The notes beneath the pieces are model-generated. The model saw nothing but the letters and a program-made list of their open reading frames with translations, ran no database searches and was not told where the DNA came from. From Tigriopus japonicus (taxonomy: Eukaryota; Arthropoda; Copepoda; Harpacticoida; Harpacticidae), in assembly GCA_010645155.1 (NCBI GenBank), contig CM021316.1, positions 10,353,368-10,417,367 of the forward strand: DNA of 64,000 nucleotides. Reading direction: 5' to 3'. Numbering within the stretch: position 1 is the first letter of the stretch; every line of letters begins with the position of its first letter. The position numbers and the translations under genes were made by a program. Below are positions 1 through 11,589 of this stretch, piece after piece.

Positions 1-361
1 AGAACGGGAAAAACGAGAATCTGCAAGATCACATAGTAAAAGTAGTTTTCAATGTTCCAGCTTTATCCCAAAGATTCATCTTGAAAAAAGGGAGATAATT
101 ACTCTTGCGTCATTTCACGGATTTTGCATCTTTCCTATAAGTATAAAAAATATTAAATCCATTTCGACACGTTGTAGTTTATTCTCTAAGTATTGTGAAT
201 AGTTCTACCAACATCTTTTTACATAGTTTTCCGCATTTACTTTCAGTTTTTAGCATTTCTTAAGAACCTGATGAAATCTCAATTGAAAATGATGACATCT
301 TCTATCTTTGACCAAATGTTCCGATCATTGACTTACTTATATTTCTATCGTCCATCCTCAG

Positions 362-2462
362 TTAGCAAAGCCAAGGAGCCCAAAATTCAAGATTCTCCGC
401 CCAACGAAAGGATGACGAGTATCTTGAACACGCTCATTGGTCTCTTCAAAGTGGCCATTAGTCAAGCTTTTCCCGCCATTGTCGACCCTCCGTGTCCCGT
501 ATCCATCTCAACTAAAGGTGGTGACTACCAATTTAACGGAGCTCTACCCATTGTGGGTCTTTTGAAGGTGATTTAAAAAGAGGAATACTGATCAGTTGGG
601 CATTTGAACGGTCACACGGCAATAACTTCTCTCTTCCAGGCTCAAGGGGTAAAAATGGCGCCCAGAGACATCGCCAACAAGATCTTGGAGCATTTACCCG
701 CGACAAAAGACAATCTAATCGAGAAGGTGGAAGTGGCTGGACCAGGATTTGTGAATATTTATCTCAAGCGAAGTTTTATCGAGGAACAAGTGAACCATAT
801 TCTCAAATTCGGAGTTCGCCCGCCTCAAAATCCGGACGGTCGGAAACGTGTGGTCGTCGACTTTTCGTCGCCCAATGTTGCCAAAGAAATGCATGTTGGA
901 CATTTAAGGTCCACCATCATTGGTACGAAACAATCACAATCATAACCAATCTCATTTTCGATTGTCCCATATTTATTGACTTTCGACCAATTTGATTATT
1001 TTTAAAGGCGACTCGACGGCTAATCTGATGGAGTTCTTGGGCCATGATGTTCTCCGTCTCAATCATATTGGTGATTGGGGGACCCAGTTTGGCATGCTCA
1101 TTGCTCATTTGAAGGACCGCTTTCCCGATTTCGTCACGAATTCCCCGCCCATCGGCGATCTCCAAGCCTTTTACAAAGAGTCCAAAAAGCGCTTCGATGA
1201 GGATCCCGAGTTCAAAAAACGTGCTTATGAAGCCGTGGTCAAGCTTCAATCCCATGATGAAGTCCATCTCAAAGGTTGGAACCAGATCTGCGACGTGTCC
1301 AGACAAGAGTTCCAGAAAGTCTATGCTCGATTGAATGTCAAGAATCTGCAAGAGCGCGGCGAGTCCTTCTATCAAGACCGAATGAACGATATTGTCAAGT
1401 TGTTGACGGACAAATCGCTCTTAGAGGAGGATGACGGACGGAAGATTATGTTTGGTACCTCTTGTCCGGTAAGCGACCTCAAAGACCTTTCATAAAGGTC
1501 AAATTTTGAAAGTAAAATGCTTTCAAAATGTTTTTTTTTGCAAATGGAATTCATTGAAGGATCAAGTTTGACCTCTCTGTTCATTCCCGTTACAGCTCCC
1601 TCTCACTGTGGTGAAATCGGATGGCGGATTCACGTACGACACTTCGGACATGGCCGCACTTTATCAGCGAATCAACGAAGAAAAAGCCGATTGGATCATC
1701 TATCTGACGGACGCGGGTCAAGCCACCCATTTCCAGGCCATTTTCGATTGCGCTCGCAAAGCGGGCATCCTCACCCCCAAAACCCGCGTCGACCACGTGG
1801 GTTTCGGCGTGGTTTTGGGCGAGGATAAGAAAAAGTTCAAGACCCGCTCCGGTGACACTGTTCGTCTGGTGGATCTTCTCGACGAGGGTCTCAAACGTGC
1901 TTTGGACAAACTCACGGAAAAGGAACGGGAAAAGAGTCTGACCCCTGAGGAGCTTCGCCAAGCTCAGACCTCGATCGCTTACGGTTGCATCAAGTACGCC
2001 GATCTGTCGCACAACCGCAATCATGAGTATGTGTTCTCCTTCGACAAGATGCTCGAGGACAAGGGCAACACGGCCGTGTACATGCTTTACGCCTACACGC
2101 GCATTTGTTCCATAGGCAGGGCTGCCAATCTGAGTGCCCAGGATGTGGCCCAAGCTCGGGTCAAGGAGACCGTGACCCTGGATCACGAGAAGGAGCTCAA
2201 GTTGGGCAAGTTGTTGGTCCGTTTCCCCGAGATCATCCTCAAGATTGCCGATGAACTTTTCCTGCACACGTTGTGCGAGTTCATGTATGAGGTGGCCACA
2301 ACCTTCACCGAGTTCTATGACGCTTGCTATTGCGTGGAGAAGAACAAGGCTGGCGAGGTTGTCAAGGTGAATATGGGCAGAATTATGTTGTGTGACGCCA
2401 CCGCTCAAATCCTGGCCAAATGCTTCGAGATTCTTGGCTTGCAGCCGGTGCAAAAGATGTGA
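362..2462 (+). CDS. RARS1: Arginyl-tRNA synthetase, cytoplasmic (partial, 3' part)
   Basis: Class I synthetase that charges tRNA-Arg in the cytoplasm. Four exons: 362-567, 640-922, 1008-1468 and 1596-2462, joined by introns of 72, 85 and 127 bp with GT donors and AG acceptors; phases agree at each junction and give 604 codons plus a stop. Visible in order: the N-terminal additional domain ([10 protein letters not shown]), the class I signature MHVGH in exon 2, the catalytic core ([26 protein letters not shown]), the KMSKS-equivalent loop ([12 protein letters not shown]) and the DALR-type anticodon-binding C-terminus ending in LGLQPVQKM. The family is about 660 residues in animals, so roughly the first 50-60 codons (leucine-zipper part used in the multisynthetase complex) lie left of the window. 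No break or missing key residue is seen. The acceptor at 361 is preceded by a pyrimidine-rich tract. Confidence 0.95.
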
Positions 2463-2482
2463 ACAGATGAAGAGCCAAGAGG

Positions 2483-2488
2483 AATAAA
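2483..2488 (+). terminator. Polyadenylation signal of the arginyl-tRNA synthetase gene
   Basis: A canonical AATAAA lies 21 bases past the TGA stop codon. This would give a very short 3' UTR, in keeping with the compact introns of this gene. Confidence 0.6.
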
Positions 2489-2672
2489 ACAATTATCACT
2501 TAGCTGCCGGGTTAGATTCGAACTTTTGACTTGGAAGTTCTCTTCTTTGCAAGTTCAAACCTGAACGCAATGCTTTAGCACATTTGTTGCTTTGTTGTGT
2601 TTTAGTTCAACTATGGGTTTAGTAATCGTTTATCGTTCGGGACCATGCAGGACACTTTGGAATGTATAAAGT

Positions 2673-2909
2673 TTGCGATTGGAGAATATCGCGTTATTTC
2701 CATTCGATGCAATGGCTCCCGAAACTCAAGCGATCAGAGTTGAACCCATGAAATGTACCAAACAATGTTGCCGACCCTTGCCGAGGCGGAAAGAGATGGT
2801 TCCAGGCAAATACATACTCCTGAACATTCTGGACGACGAGACTCACGACCAGGTTTATTTGATTTGCGCTACTTTGCAAACCCAACTTTTGTTGAATCGA
2901 GAGAGTTAA
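2673..2909 (+). other. Unrecognised short ORF downstream of arginyl-tRNA synthetase
   Basis: An open frame of 78 codons, rich in charged residues and cysteine (for example EPMKCTKQCCRPLPRRKEM). I do not recognise the protein. A possible donor (CAG|GTTTAT) falls inside it, so it could be one exon of a small gene, part of a longer 3' UTR, or chance. Base composition is less AT-rich than the surrounding intergenic DNA, which is the only reason to list it. Confidence 0.15.
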
Positions 2910-3054
2910 ACTAGTCATTCCCTGGCAAGATCTTACCTGATAGTCATTTTGATTTCATCAGAATCGATTCCAATCTTGTATGGATATGGATCTGAATCCA
3001 CTGTTCAGAGCAAGAAGCACTGAATTTCTGGAGTGGGAGGCTAACGATGAGAAA

Positions 3055-3425
3055 TGGGATTTCCTGTAGAATTAATTCAATTGCGTTCTTCTGCAAACTA
3101 GACTTGGCTTGTGTTCAGCAGACGATGTATTTCAATTTTCAGCTCAATCAAATGGCGGAGTGAAAAGTTATGCCTTCTCAAATTTATAAACTGAAGAGAG
3201 CATAGAGTGAAAGCGATCGCCCTTTTGTGGTGAAACAATTATCAGAAAAGGGCGGGTTCATACAGTCTCGGGAGGATTTGCGCTGAACTTTGAGTGAGCA
3301 TAACTTTTGACTCCGACGTTCGATAGAGCTGAAAATTAAAATACGTATTTTTGTTAACATACGTAGGCAAGGTCTCATTTGCAGAAGAATATTTGCAGAA
3401 GAATTCCTACAGGAAATCATGATTC
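3055..3425. repeat. Imperfect fold-back (MITE-like) repeat
   Basis: The left part (3055-3180) and the right part (3286-3425) are imperfect reverse complements. Matching blocks include GATTTCCTGTAG...TTCTTCTGCAAA at the outer ends and ATTTTCAGCTC...GGAG-(T/G)-(C/A)AAAAGTTATG further in. It lies between the convergent synthetase and LRR genes. No coding capacity; most likely a non-autonomous DNA element or an inverted duplication. Confidence 0.6.
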
Positions 3426-4099
3426 CGATTGCTAGCTTCCCAGTCCAGAGAAATTCAGCGGTTCTTTTTGTTCAAAGATAAGGTTCTTGTTCCAGGAAAA
3501 CTCTTTCAATGCTTGCTGGTTGTGATGGGTCCTTAAAAACTAACCCTTTTCCTTCATAAAGCACCACAAGGAAAGGCCGTCCAACCTGATTTGGCTACAG
3601 AAAAAAATTATATAAAAAGTTATATGGAAATTCCCCAAAACTGTGAGATAGGTTTCTGGCCCAAGAGACTACGGTAAACTTGACTTCCCTAAGTTGGTTA
3701 TTCATTTGAAATTAATAGGAAATCTACTGACTGATGTGTCTTTTGGCTTTGTGTGAATTTGATATTTTTCGAAGAACCCTGCTTCAATTAAACCAAAAGC
3801 AAATTTATTTCATCTTAGAGAATTTCACAAAAGAAATTGATATACCAACCTTCCCTTTTTATTTTGCAAAACAATAGTAAAACAAAGATGTTTCTCTTGC
3901 TTTTCCGAGGTCAGAAACACATCTCATTGTGTTGCAGAGTTTTCATATAATCTTGATATGAATTCTCCAGTACCATGTGACTCTATGATTTGGTCACAGA
4001 AGTACTCAGATGCTCATTAAGAACTGATCAAAAGATTGCGTCCATCTTTCTTTGAACAAGACCTTGGACCTCACAGAGTTCTTTTTCTAATTTCGTGCT

Positions 4100-4275
4100 G
4101 AATCGAAGTAGGGAGTCAAAAGTTATGAGTTATGTTCAGGCAAAAGCAGGCACCAAGTTTAAACTCTTGTTGGCAAGTTCTGGCTCGAAAAGGTAAAAAA
4201 TTGAGTTCACTTTCATCTTGCTCTTGCCCAAAGTGTAAGGATTCATAACTTTTGACTCTCTCATTCAATGTAGCT
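4100..4275. repeat. Related inverted repeat sharing a GAGTCAAAAGTTATG motif
   Basis: GGGAGTCAAAAGTTATGA near 4111 reappears inverted as TTCATAACTTTTGACTCTC near 4244-4262. The same 15-base core occurs in both arms of the fold-back at 3055-3425, so the two are probably one repeat family. Flanking similarity (a GAATCGAA/ATTGAA stretch just before the core) is weaker. Confidence 0.45.
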
Positions 4276-5650
4276 TCGTAAGATTGTCGATACCTCGCAA
4301 AATGCGAAAACCGTTCGGTTGTCTCGAGACAGGAAATAAAATTTCAAATAAAATCTCGCCTATGAAACTGGTCGATATCGATAGCAAACGAGCAGTATGA
4401 AGAAAAAAGCTTAAAACCTGACATGTTTGGAACAAAACATCCTTTTTTTGGGCGGGCTATTAAGGCTGGTTGATAAATTATTGTTCATTCTTGACACAGC
4501 TCCTTGATGAAACAAAATGAAATGTCTCAAATGGGAGCAAAATAACTAAATACTTCTGCCATCAATGCCCAGTATAAGGTGGTCAATGGCATTCTTCACA
4601 CAATGAATTGAGGCTCTAACCTTGTTCATCGCAAGCTTTTTTGTTCTGTAACCCAGAAGAATATCCTAGGCAATCAGTGATTTTTTTAAATCTTCATTTT
4701 TGTTTATTACAAATCTCTAGAATATAGTACATTGATTATAAATTACTCTACAAGTACAAAAAAGGCCGTTGGATTTGGTTGGGTGCTTGTTACAAGAGAA
4801 TACTCCATTTGTGCGAAAAGCGGCCGGAAAAGAATAGCAAAATAAGAGTGCTAACTAAAGAATCAAATCAAGAAAGAGCATTCAAAATGCGAATTTGGTA
4901 TACGAGACCATTTTTTGGGAATTAAATGGAGCTAATCGGTGGTCTCAAGAGCGGACAAAGAGGAAAGAACACAAGGGTTTATAAACGAAGGCAAGAGGGC
5001 AAGACAGCAATTTGCATTTGCAACTCTGAAAATAATTATTATGATCAATATTCACCACCTGACTAGATGACTCATCCAAATTATGCTAATTTCTTGCATA
5101 AGAAAACGGGACACGTTTTTATAGAAGGTAAACAATTCATAAATACTCTACAGTCGTAAAAAAGGGAGACAAAGAAACGAGAGGGGCAGAAAAATCAAAA
5201 CGGGCCATGAGAAGAAATCTACTTTTTGCGATTGCTTTTTTTACATCTAGTGAGTGGCGTTATTTAAGTATATGGATTAAGAAACAAGAGAAAAAGGCAG
5301 AGATGCAACACGTATACAAATGGATCTCTAACAAGCATGAAATTCGTCATCACAGACAGGAGAGAAAGAAAGAAAGAAAGAAAGAAAGGGAGAAAGAGAC
5401 AAGAACATATCCACTATTGGACACCATCACTTGATCGCCGACAAAGTGAACCCCACTAATAACTCATTCGTGGAACATGTCTTGGCATTCATTCATTTTG
5501 GCACTGTAAGAATCTCAATTTGAGTTGCTGCTGGAGAGAGCCTTCATATCTGCTCTTTTAATCCAAGAGAGACGACATGTACGCTTGTGGATCCATCTCC
5601 AAAATCAGAATGGTTGAAGGCGGCGAAACAAAGAAGAGATCAGATATCGT
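4276..5650. other. Intergenic DNA between the synthetase and LRR genes, remainder
   Basis: AT-rich sequence without a recognisable gene. It contains the GAAA microsatellite at 5362-5388 and may include the 3' UTR of the minus-strand LRR gene, which ends at 5651. Confidence 0.5.
5362..5388. repeat. (GAAA)n microsatellite
   Basis: About six uninterrupted GAAA units within a longer purine-rich stretch. Confidence 0.85.
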
Positions 5651-8600
5651 TTAGACCGTCAAATCTTCCCATTCCTCCAACTCTCTTTTGGTTAGGATGA
5701 TGTTGATCCTGGAGATCTTGGACAAGCTCTCCTCTGTGGATCGAGATAGAGGGTTTTCCTTCAGGTTCAGTACGGCCAATTTAGGCGCAGAACTCACAGT
5801 TTCAGCATCAACATCTGCAAATAATGGTCACACTGATTTACTAGCTCCATGTCCGAAAACAAAATGGCGACACTGACCTGTGATAAAGTTCTTGAGGGCC
5901 CGGATTTCCCTGAGTTTAGGGGTGGCAAATAGGCAAGGAGGTAGAGAGAGGAACGAGTTGTTCGAAATGTCCACCATTTCCAATTGAGTGAGTTCTCGGA
6001 GCTCATCTGGCAAAGTGGACAATCGATTGTGGGACAAGTTCAGTTCTGGAAGAGATCACAAGTAATGAGTCAAGACCGATCATGCTCTTCCAAGGCTTGT
6101 TTCCAAGAGGATAGATAGACAAACTCTTTGAAGACGCAATTCAGGTATTTCGCATTGTCTCCGTTTTATGGAAGAAAGGACAACAAGGAAACACTCCAGG
6201 GATTTTCCCGTGAACCCCAGAAAAAAAACCATTTTGCGGGCCTGCACCTTTCTTGGCTCGCAGCCAAACGCAAAAGAATCGAAATACGCAAAAAGTGAAT
6301 CTCGTCGTAGGAGACACTTATATTGAAGTAAAAAATGGCCTACATTCGGTTGGCTTGTTAATGAAACATCCTTGAACTATACAGATACGCTTCAAACTAT
6401 AATTATTGCCTTCAACTGTCCTCTGAAACACCCCGGTAAAGATTGCTTCTTGTCATGAAATTTTGTCGTACGTCGTTAACCAAAATCTTTATACCTTTTA
6501 ATACCAAAGCTCTTCACACTCACTGGTGATTTGAGTGGTCAACCAATAAACCAATAAAAGTATTTTGATTATGTAAAAATACGTTTGAACGACTTGAAAT
6601 CCTATCCACCCGCAACTAGTCCCTTTTTATCTTGGGGGGAATGATATTTGAGATGCTACCGACCAAATTAGAAAGTGTGGACGGATCTACCGAAGCTCAT
6701 GTGAAAGAAGCGTCGTCAGAACACTAGCAACGGTGGCTTTATCATGAAGCTTTAAATAAGCCAAACATACCAGGAAGTGCAAGAGAAAAAAATACAGCAA
6801 ATAGGAGCCTTTGACCGAAAAATATCCATGGAAGGGATTGAATCCCTCTTATTTTATGATCCAATGACTGGATCCATCTTTATGGCATGATCTATGTAAA
6901 TTGATTGCGAATTTGACTTTCGTTTTAACTTGAACTTCCTGATTGACGGTGGCGACAACAACGGCAAACATTTGAAGTTTCAAAAAAGTCAAACAGCGTG
7001 ACTGTGACGACGCTTCTTTCCCATGAGCTTCTTTAGACGGCTCAAAGTTTTACTGCAGTTTTTGGGGTGCCGCTCATGGGAAGTTTGATCGTGCCAAACT
7101 GCATTGTCGCAACTTTAAGGTCCAAAGTATGATTGAAACACAAGTTTGATGTCAGGGTGTACCGTTACGTTTTCATGGAAGCTTCGATATATTTTTACTA
7201 CCAAAATGTCAACAACTACATATAGCTACGTGTAGAACAGAAGAAAGTCCTGGAACGGATTTTTCATAACAAAAAAGATGACTAATTCAGTCATAAAACT
7301 TATCACAAAAATCAAAAGAACAAACCGTCTTGAGGTCGGTTTACGGTTAAAGAGCCAGTTTCTAAAATGCACTTACTTTTGATGAATGAGAATTTGGCGG
7401 GAAGTTTAGGCGGAATCTTGGAGATGACATTGAATGCGAGATTGCACTCAATGAGGGGGGTGTTTCTGAGCATATAATAGACGGCATCGGGCACTTGCAT
7501 CAGTTGGCAATTGGAAAGATCTGAAACAGAGAGGCAGGAAGGAAGGCTCATTGAAAAGTACGCTCTAATGAGTGACACACTGGTGGATAATCAGTTATGT
7601 AAGGGCTCTAACAACGGACGGCTACGTTGTTTTGCTTGGCATTGACAGATGTTACTTATGTTTTAAGCAATTTGGAGGGTAAACCCGAGGGAGGATCGAA
7701 ATAACGAGCTCCATTTCAAATGAAAGCAGAGAGGAAACGACTTCAAGTATGATATCCACTGAAAGGGTCTTTATTCGAAAGCGCAAATAGTGCAATAAAC
7801 TTCATGGGAAAACTACAAAAGTTCGCCTCAAAATTTCTAAAGGGCATCAAAAGAACCCGTTGTTTTTTCCATAAAAAAGTTATATTTGGACTCTTTTCGT
7901 CATAATGGTTGTCTACTATCGAGATCCGAAAGCTTAACCAAGACCTCTGAAAAGTGAACTCTAATCCTTAAAGAGAGAAATTTTGCTCTCTGTATCGAAC
8001 AAACAAACAAACAAACGAGTTTCCCACTTTGTGAGTTATCGACTGTCTTAAGAAACATTCAATTCATCGAACAATATGTGTTCTTGAATGTGTAAAACAT
8101 CTCAAATTGATTGTTTCCCATTTACAATCTTTAACGAAGAAAAATGAGCTTGGCACTATTAAAGATCATCATTGATTGAGTTGTTGAAAGTCAATTTCTC
8201 CCATCTCAAACCAAAGCAACCAACATGGATAAAGAAATAATCGAGGGAGGTTTCAAGGATAAGGCGTGTTAATCGACACCTTTGTGCCCTGGCATTAACG
8301 TGTTTATTTGTGCGTGAGAGAGTCACCAGTTCGCATAATCAGGACTCTTGAAAGCTTTCCCCTTTAAATGAACAATCGTTCCGAAACGAGAAACCGGCTG
8401 TCAGATCATGCGCGAAGGTAAAACTCTTAAGCCAAAACCAGTCAAGCTTTTCCCAGTTGAAAAAATCAAGTCATTCCATTTAATTTGATTCAGGAAAAGC
8501 GCCCTTTTGGACTGACTAATCGATCGATTGATCCACTGACTGACTGACCAAGTAAAAGTGAGCCCAAAAAATAACCGGCCAACAAGCGAGGCACTCAAGT

Positions 8601-11240
8601 ATATTAGTATGCCAACGGCACAGCTCAATATTGCTCTCATCCATGAAGAGTGCCCCATGTCTTTCTTCTTCATCTTGGCATGCGTGCAAGTTCCATGAAG
8701 ATGCAAGTTGGTTCTTTTTTCTCTTTGATTACCACCACGACCATTATTATGATGGTGATGATGATGACGACGACGATTATTACCCTGCTGCCACGATGAG
8801 AGAGAAAGAGAGAGGCAAAACGAGAGAAGACGAAACTTTCATCCCAAGTTTTCACTTTTCTTTCACCCACCTAACCCGTCCAACTTGCAAGCAGTCTAGC
8901 AACCATCCAACCAACCAAGCAAGCAAGTAAGTCAGGTGAGAGACGGCGAAATGTGGTTCTGCCCGCTGGTGCCTCCTTATTCTTCATTCCACAGTTAGCA
9001 ACTCAAGCCAACCAAGATTGGTGAATGTTCTTGGCTTGGCGATGACACTCACTCGCTCCAAAAGAACTCTCACTGAATGGAAGCAAATTGGGAAACGTGT
9101 TCTTCTTACCTAAAACCCCTTTTCGGCCTTCATGTTGTGTCAAAGATGTTGCTGATGATGCTGATGATAATCCGGCTTCATTCTCACTTTCAGGCCTCGT
9201 TTTTGTTCCCGAATTTGCCGATGGAGAAGAGTCCTGGTTTTGCTCTAGCTCCTCGGGAATTTCCTTCTCTGGAGAAGGAGCACCACCAATGGCAAGTTCA
9301 CATCTTGCCACCACCTTCTGAACTGAATGTGCCATGAGAAACTTTTTATTCCTGCTCCTCAGTGTCCTCTTCTTACCATCTGTGCACCTGAATCGAGCGA
9401 GGTGCGTATGTAGGGATATGTGAGTCAGTCAGTCAGTCAGTGAGTGAGAGCGTGTGTCAAATCGACTTGCACCCGAGTACAAGAGAGCGTAGTAGGGCAT
9501 TGCAGAGAAAAGGAGTCTCCAATGGTGCTGCTAATACTTCCAAAACTTCTCCCGTACTCTGCCGGGAAGCCTCCTATGATTTCCCAACTTGCTCCACAAA
9601 TGTACTGAATCATGCCTTATCAACGGAGCACATAGGACAACGACGACGACGGTCATGACGATGATGATGATGAAGAGGAGGATGATAGAGAAGCAGAGAT
9701 CCTAGACAATGAAGCATGTGTGTGTACGTATGTATGTATGTATGCCAGCGATTCCGCTATTCGAAATCGGATCGACTCAGGTTGCCACACATCCATGTGT
9801 CACGCACCAAAAACACAGGGGGGGAAACAAATTGCGAGTACCTCCCTTGTAAGGGGTACTTGGAAAGCATAGGGTTACATGTTCTAACTACTCGGCTTTG
9901 TGCCAAAGGTAATCATCAACAATTTCAGATGTAAGTTCTAAGGAAAATTTGTTGTTTCCTCCATTGGCTTCTCCCAAAATTCATGAAACCATGAGCAATT
10001 TACATGGCTTTACTTGTAGCTTTCCCTCTCAAATGAATGACTGAGAACAAATAGAAAAATTTAACTACGCTTCCTGAAAAAAAAAATACTCAAAACCGAG
10101 CACCCAAGAAACCCGAGAACTCCTCTGTCAAAGCTCCCAAAACTGCTTGAAAAATCCCGTATTTGTGTTCTAATCTCCATGTATCTAGTTCTACCGGAAA
10201 AGGGCCGTGGAGACGAGGTAGATTAAAGCCCTTGGCCGATATCGCGTAAATATTTCTGACCAAAAGACACAACTCCCTCCTCCTCTTCCTCCACGGATTC
10301 AGTGACTCGTTCACTCACTCACTCACTCACTCACTGACTCACTCAGTGACTTGCACGCAAACAAGGGCAGGAAGTTTCGATCTTCTTCTCACTTCCAATG
10401 GGCAAGATTCGAACCGAAACACTACTCAGAGGGTACTTTGGGCAGTCGGATAAGTCCTTCCAGATAAGAGCCCCAACCGAGCAAGCACGTTCACCTAGCC
10501 AAATGCCTTTGCAGCAATGGTGCAAGTTCGTTCTAAATCTCCTCGAGTAGAACGAACTCACTGTCAGCTGATCCAGAGAAAACATACATAGCCATCCATG
10601 CATGCTTGCATGCTCAACTTGAACAAGTGCCAAGAAACTGAACTTTAGCCCAGTTTCTTTTAAATGTCACGGGGGAAGTCAGACGGCAACAAAGGGGTTT
10701 CCCCACCTGATTTGTTTCCCAGTTTTTTCATGCATTACAGTAGAGTGTCGTGAAGATTATATCAAAACTCAAGCCCCTAACATCAAGACTTGGTCATGTT
10801 TCCCATCGATCTCAATAAGATTTAGTCTAGAATCCCCATACAAAAACGTTCTTCGAGTACAAGAGGGTAGTTTTGAGCTCGAAAACTTAATCTCCAAGAT
10901 GATTTGTCTTATCAACTCTTTGCAGAAGTGATGACCCAATTGCTAACTCCAGAGTGCAATTGCAATAACAATATGAATTTGAACATAAAGGCCGTTACAT
11001 ATTGACCTAATTCTCGTTAGCTACTGTGAAGCATACCTTCTTTTATTGTGAAATTGGATTGAGAGTTATTTGGAACACGGTATTCTTACCTAACTTGCAG
11101 CTTTCTCTGGCCTCTTCTACCCGATGAACCACTCGAATCACGCCTTTGCCCAAAACCTTGAGGCAATTGGCCGCTCGAAGAGCTTGCAATCGGGTAGCAC
11201 CCTCTTGGCTCTCAAAATCCTCGAGATGTCCGAAAACCAT
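5651..11240 (-). CDS. LRRC20: Leucine-rich repeat-containing protein 20-like
   Basis: Small cytoplasmic LRR protein, likely a protein-interaction scaffold. Exons in coding order on the minus strand: 11240-11090, 7520-7377, 6045-5878, 5814-5651. All junctions have GT-AG and keep phase, giving 208 residues against about 184 in vertebrate LRRC20. The first exon ends in the motif RVVHRVEEARESCKL, which resembles the start of LRRC20, and then reads into LDLSNCQLMQVPDAVYYML, followed by repeats LNLSHNRLSTLPDELREL, VDISNNSFLSLPPCLF and LNLKENPLS. The reading frame ends in KRELEEWEDLTV. An acceptor-like CCTTCCAG just before 11258 suggests a further 5' noncoding exon upstream. An alternative first exon exists at 9335-9110. 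The gene is convergent with the synthetase gene. The family call rests on repeat layout and length; another short LRR family is possible. Confidence 0.8.
6692..7031. repeat. Short inverted repeat in an LRRC20-like intron
   Basis: GAAGCTCATGTGAAAGAAGC at 6692 is matched in reverse complement at 7003-7031 (GAAGCTCATGGGAAAGAAGC when read on the minus strand), each followed by GTCGTCA. About 280 bp lies between the arms. It sits in the intron between the exons at 7377 and 6045. Probably a degraded MITE. Confidence 0.5.
7521..9109 (-). other. LRRC20-like intron
   Basis: Intron between the alternative first exon and the first LRR exon. It holds a GAT/GAC triplet repeat at 8750-8780 and stretches of ATG-rich low complexity; the open frames across it are driven by those repeats. 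No separate gene is seen. Confidence 0.5.
8750..8780. repeat. (GAT/GAC)n microsatellite
   Basis: Imperfect run of GAT and GAC triplets. It produces an artificial acidic frame on one strand and an Ile/Val-rich frame on the other. Confidence 0.8.
9110..9335 (-). CDS. LRRC20: Alternative first coding exon of the LRRC20-like gene
   Basis: ATG at 9335 opens a 75-codon frame (MAHSVQKVVARCELAIGG, then a Ser/Glu-rich, probably disordered linker) ending at a good donor, TTAG|GTAAGAAG. It leaves the same phase (one G) as the exon at 11090, so either can join the exon at 7520 to make Asp-Leu-Ser-Asn-Cys. With this start the protein is 233 residues. No convincing acceptor precedes the ATG, so I read it as a separate promoter's first exon rather than an internal exon. 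Transcripts are needed to tell which is used. Confidence 0.6.
9423..9448. repeat. (CAGT)n microsatellite
   Basis: Five to six tetranucleotide units passing into GTGA units, just upstream (minus-strand sense) of the alternative LRRC20-like first exon, so it may lie in its promoter or 5' UTR. Confidence 0.8.
9716..9744. repeat. (TGTA)n microsatellite
   Basis: Run of TGTG then TGTA units. Confidence 0.8.
10311..10350. repeat. (CACT)n microsatellite
   Basis: About eight CACT/GACT units, on the same tetranucleotide theme as 9423-9448 but in the other orientation. Confidence 0.85.
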
Positions 11241-11561
11241 TTCGATCAAACGATTACTGGAAGGCAAAGACCAAAGGACTGTTCATGGAATGGCACTGGT
11301 TGTCTGGTTCAAACCAAAATTTGGCGTTCTTCAGGATGTTTCAGTGATCCATGTTGGCCGTATTGCGTCTCAGTGAGGGTTGGCCAAAGTTGATTGGGTG
11401 GGGATTTTTACGATTACGATTTTTTATTATTTTTACCTGCGATGTGACAAATATTCGCGTTGTAGGGCAACCGAATACAACGAGTTAATGAAGGAATTGA
11501 AATCTTCAAAGGTCAAGGGGACTTCCTTTCCAGACATGAATTTTCAAATAAGTCGCAAAGT

Positions 11562-11581
11562 CAACAACAACAACAACAACA
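11562..11581. repeat. (CAA)n microsatellite
   Basis: Six to seven CAA units that give an artificial poly-Asn tail to a short open frame. Confidence 0.8.
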
Positions 11582-11589
11582 GTTAATCC

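Noticed and set aside
1590..2492. 300-codon minus-strand open frame.
   Set aside because: Antisense shadow of the last arginyl-tRNA synthetase exon; the plus-strand frame is conserved throughout.
8631..8930. Plus-strand frame with an Asp-rich run and its minus-strand partner with Ile/Val runs.
   Set aside because: Both come from the GAT/GAC microsatellite and other low-complexity sequence.
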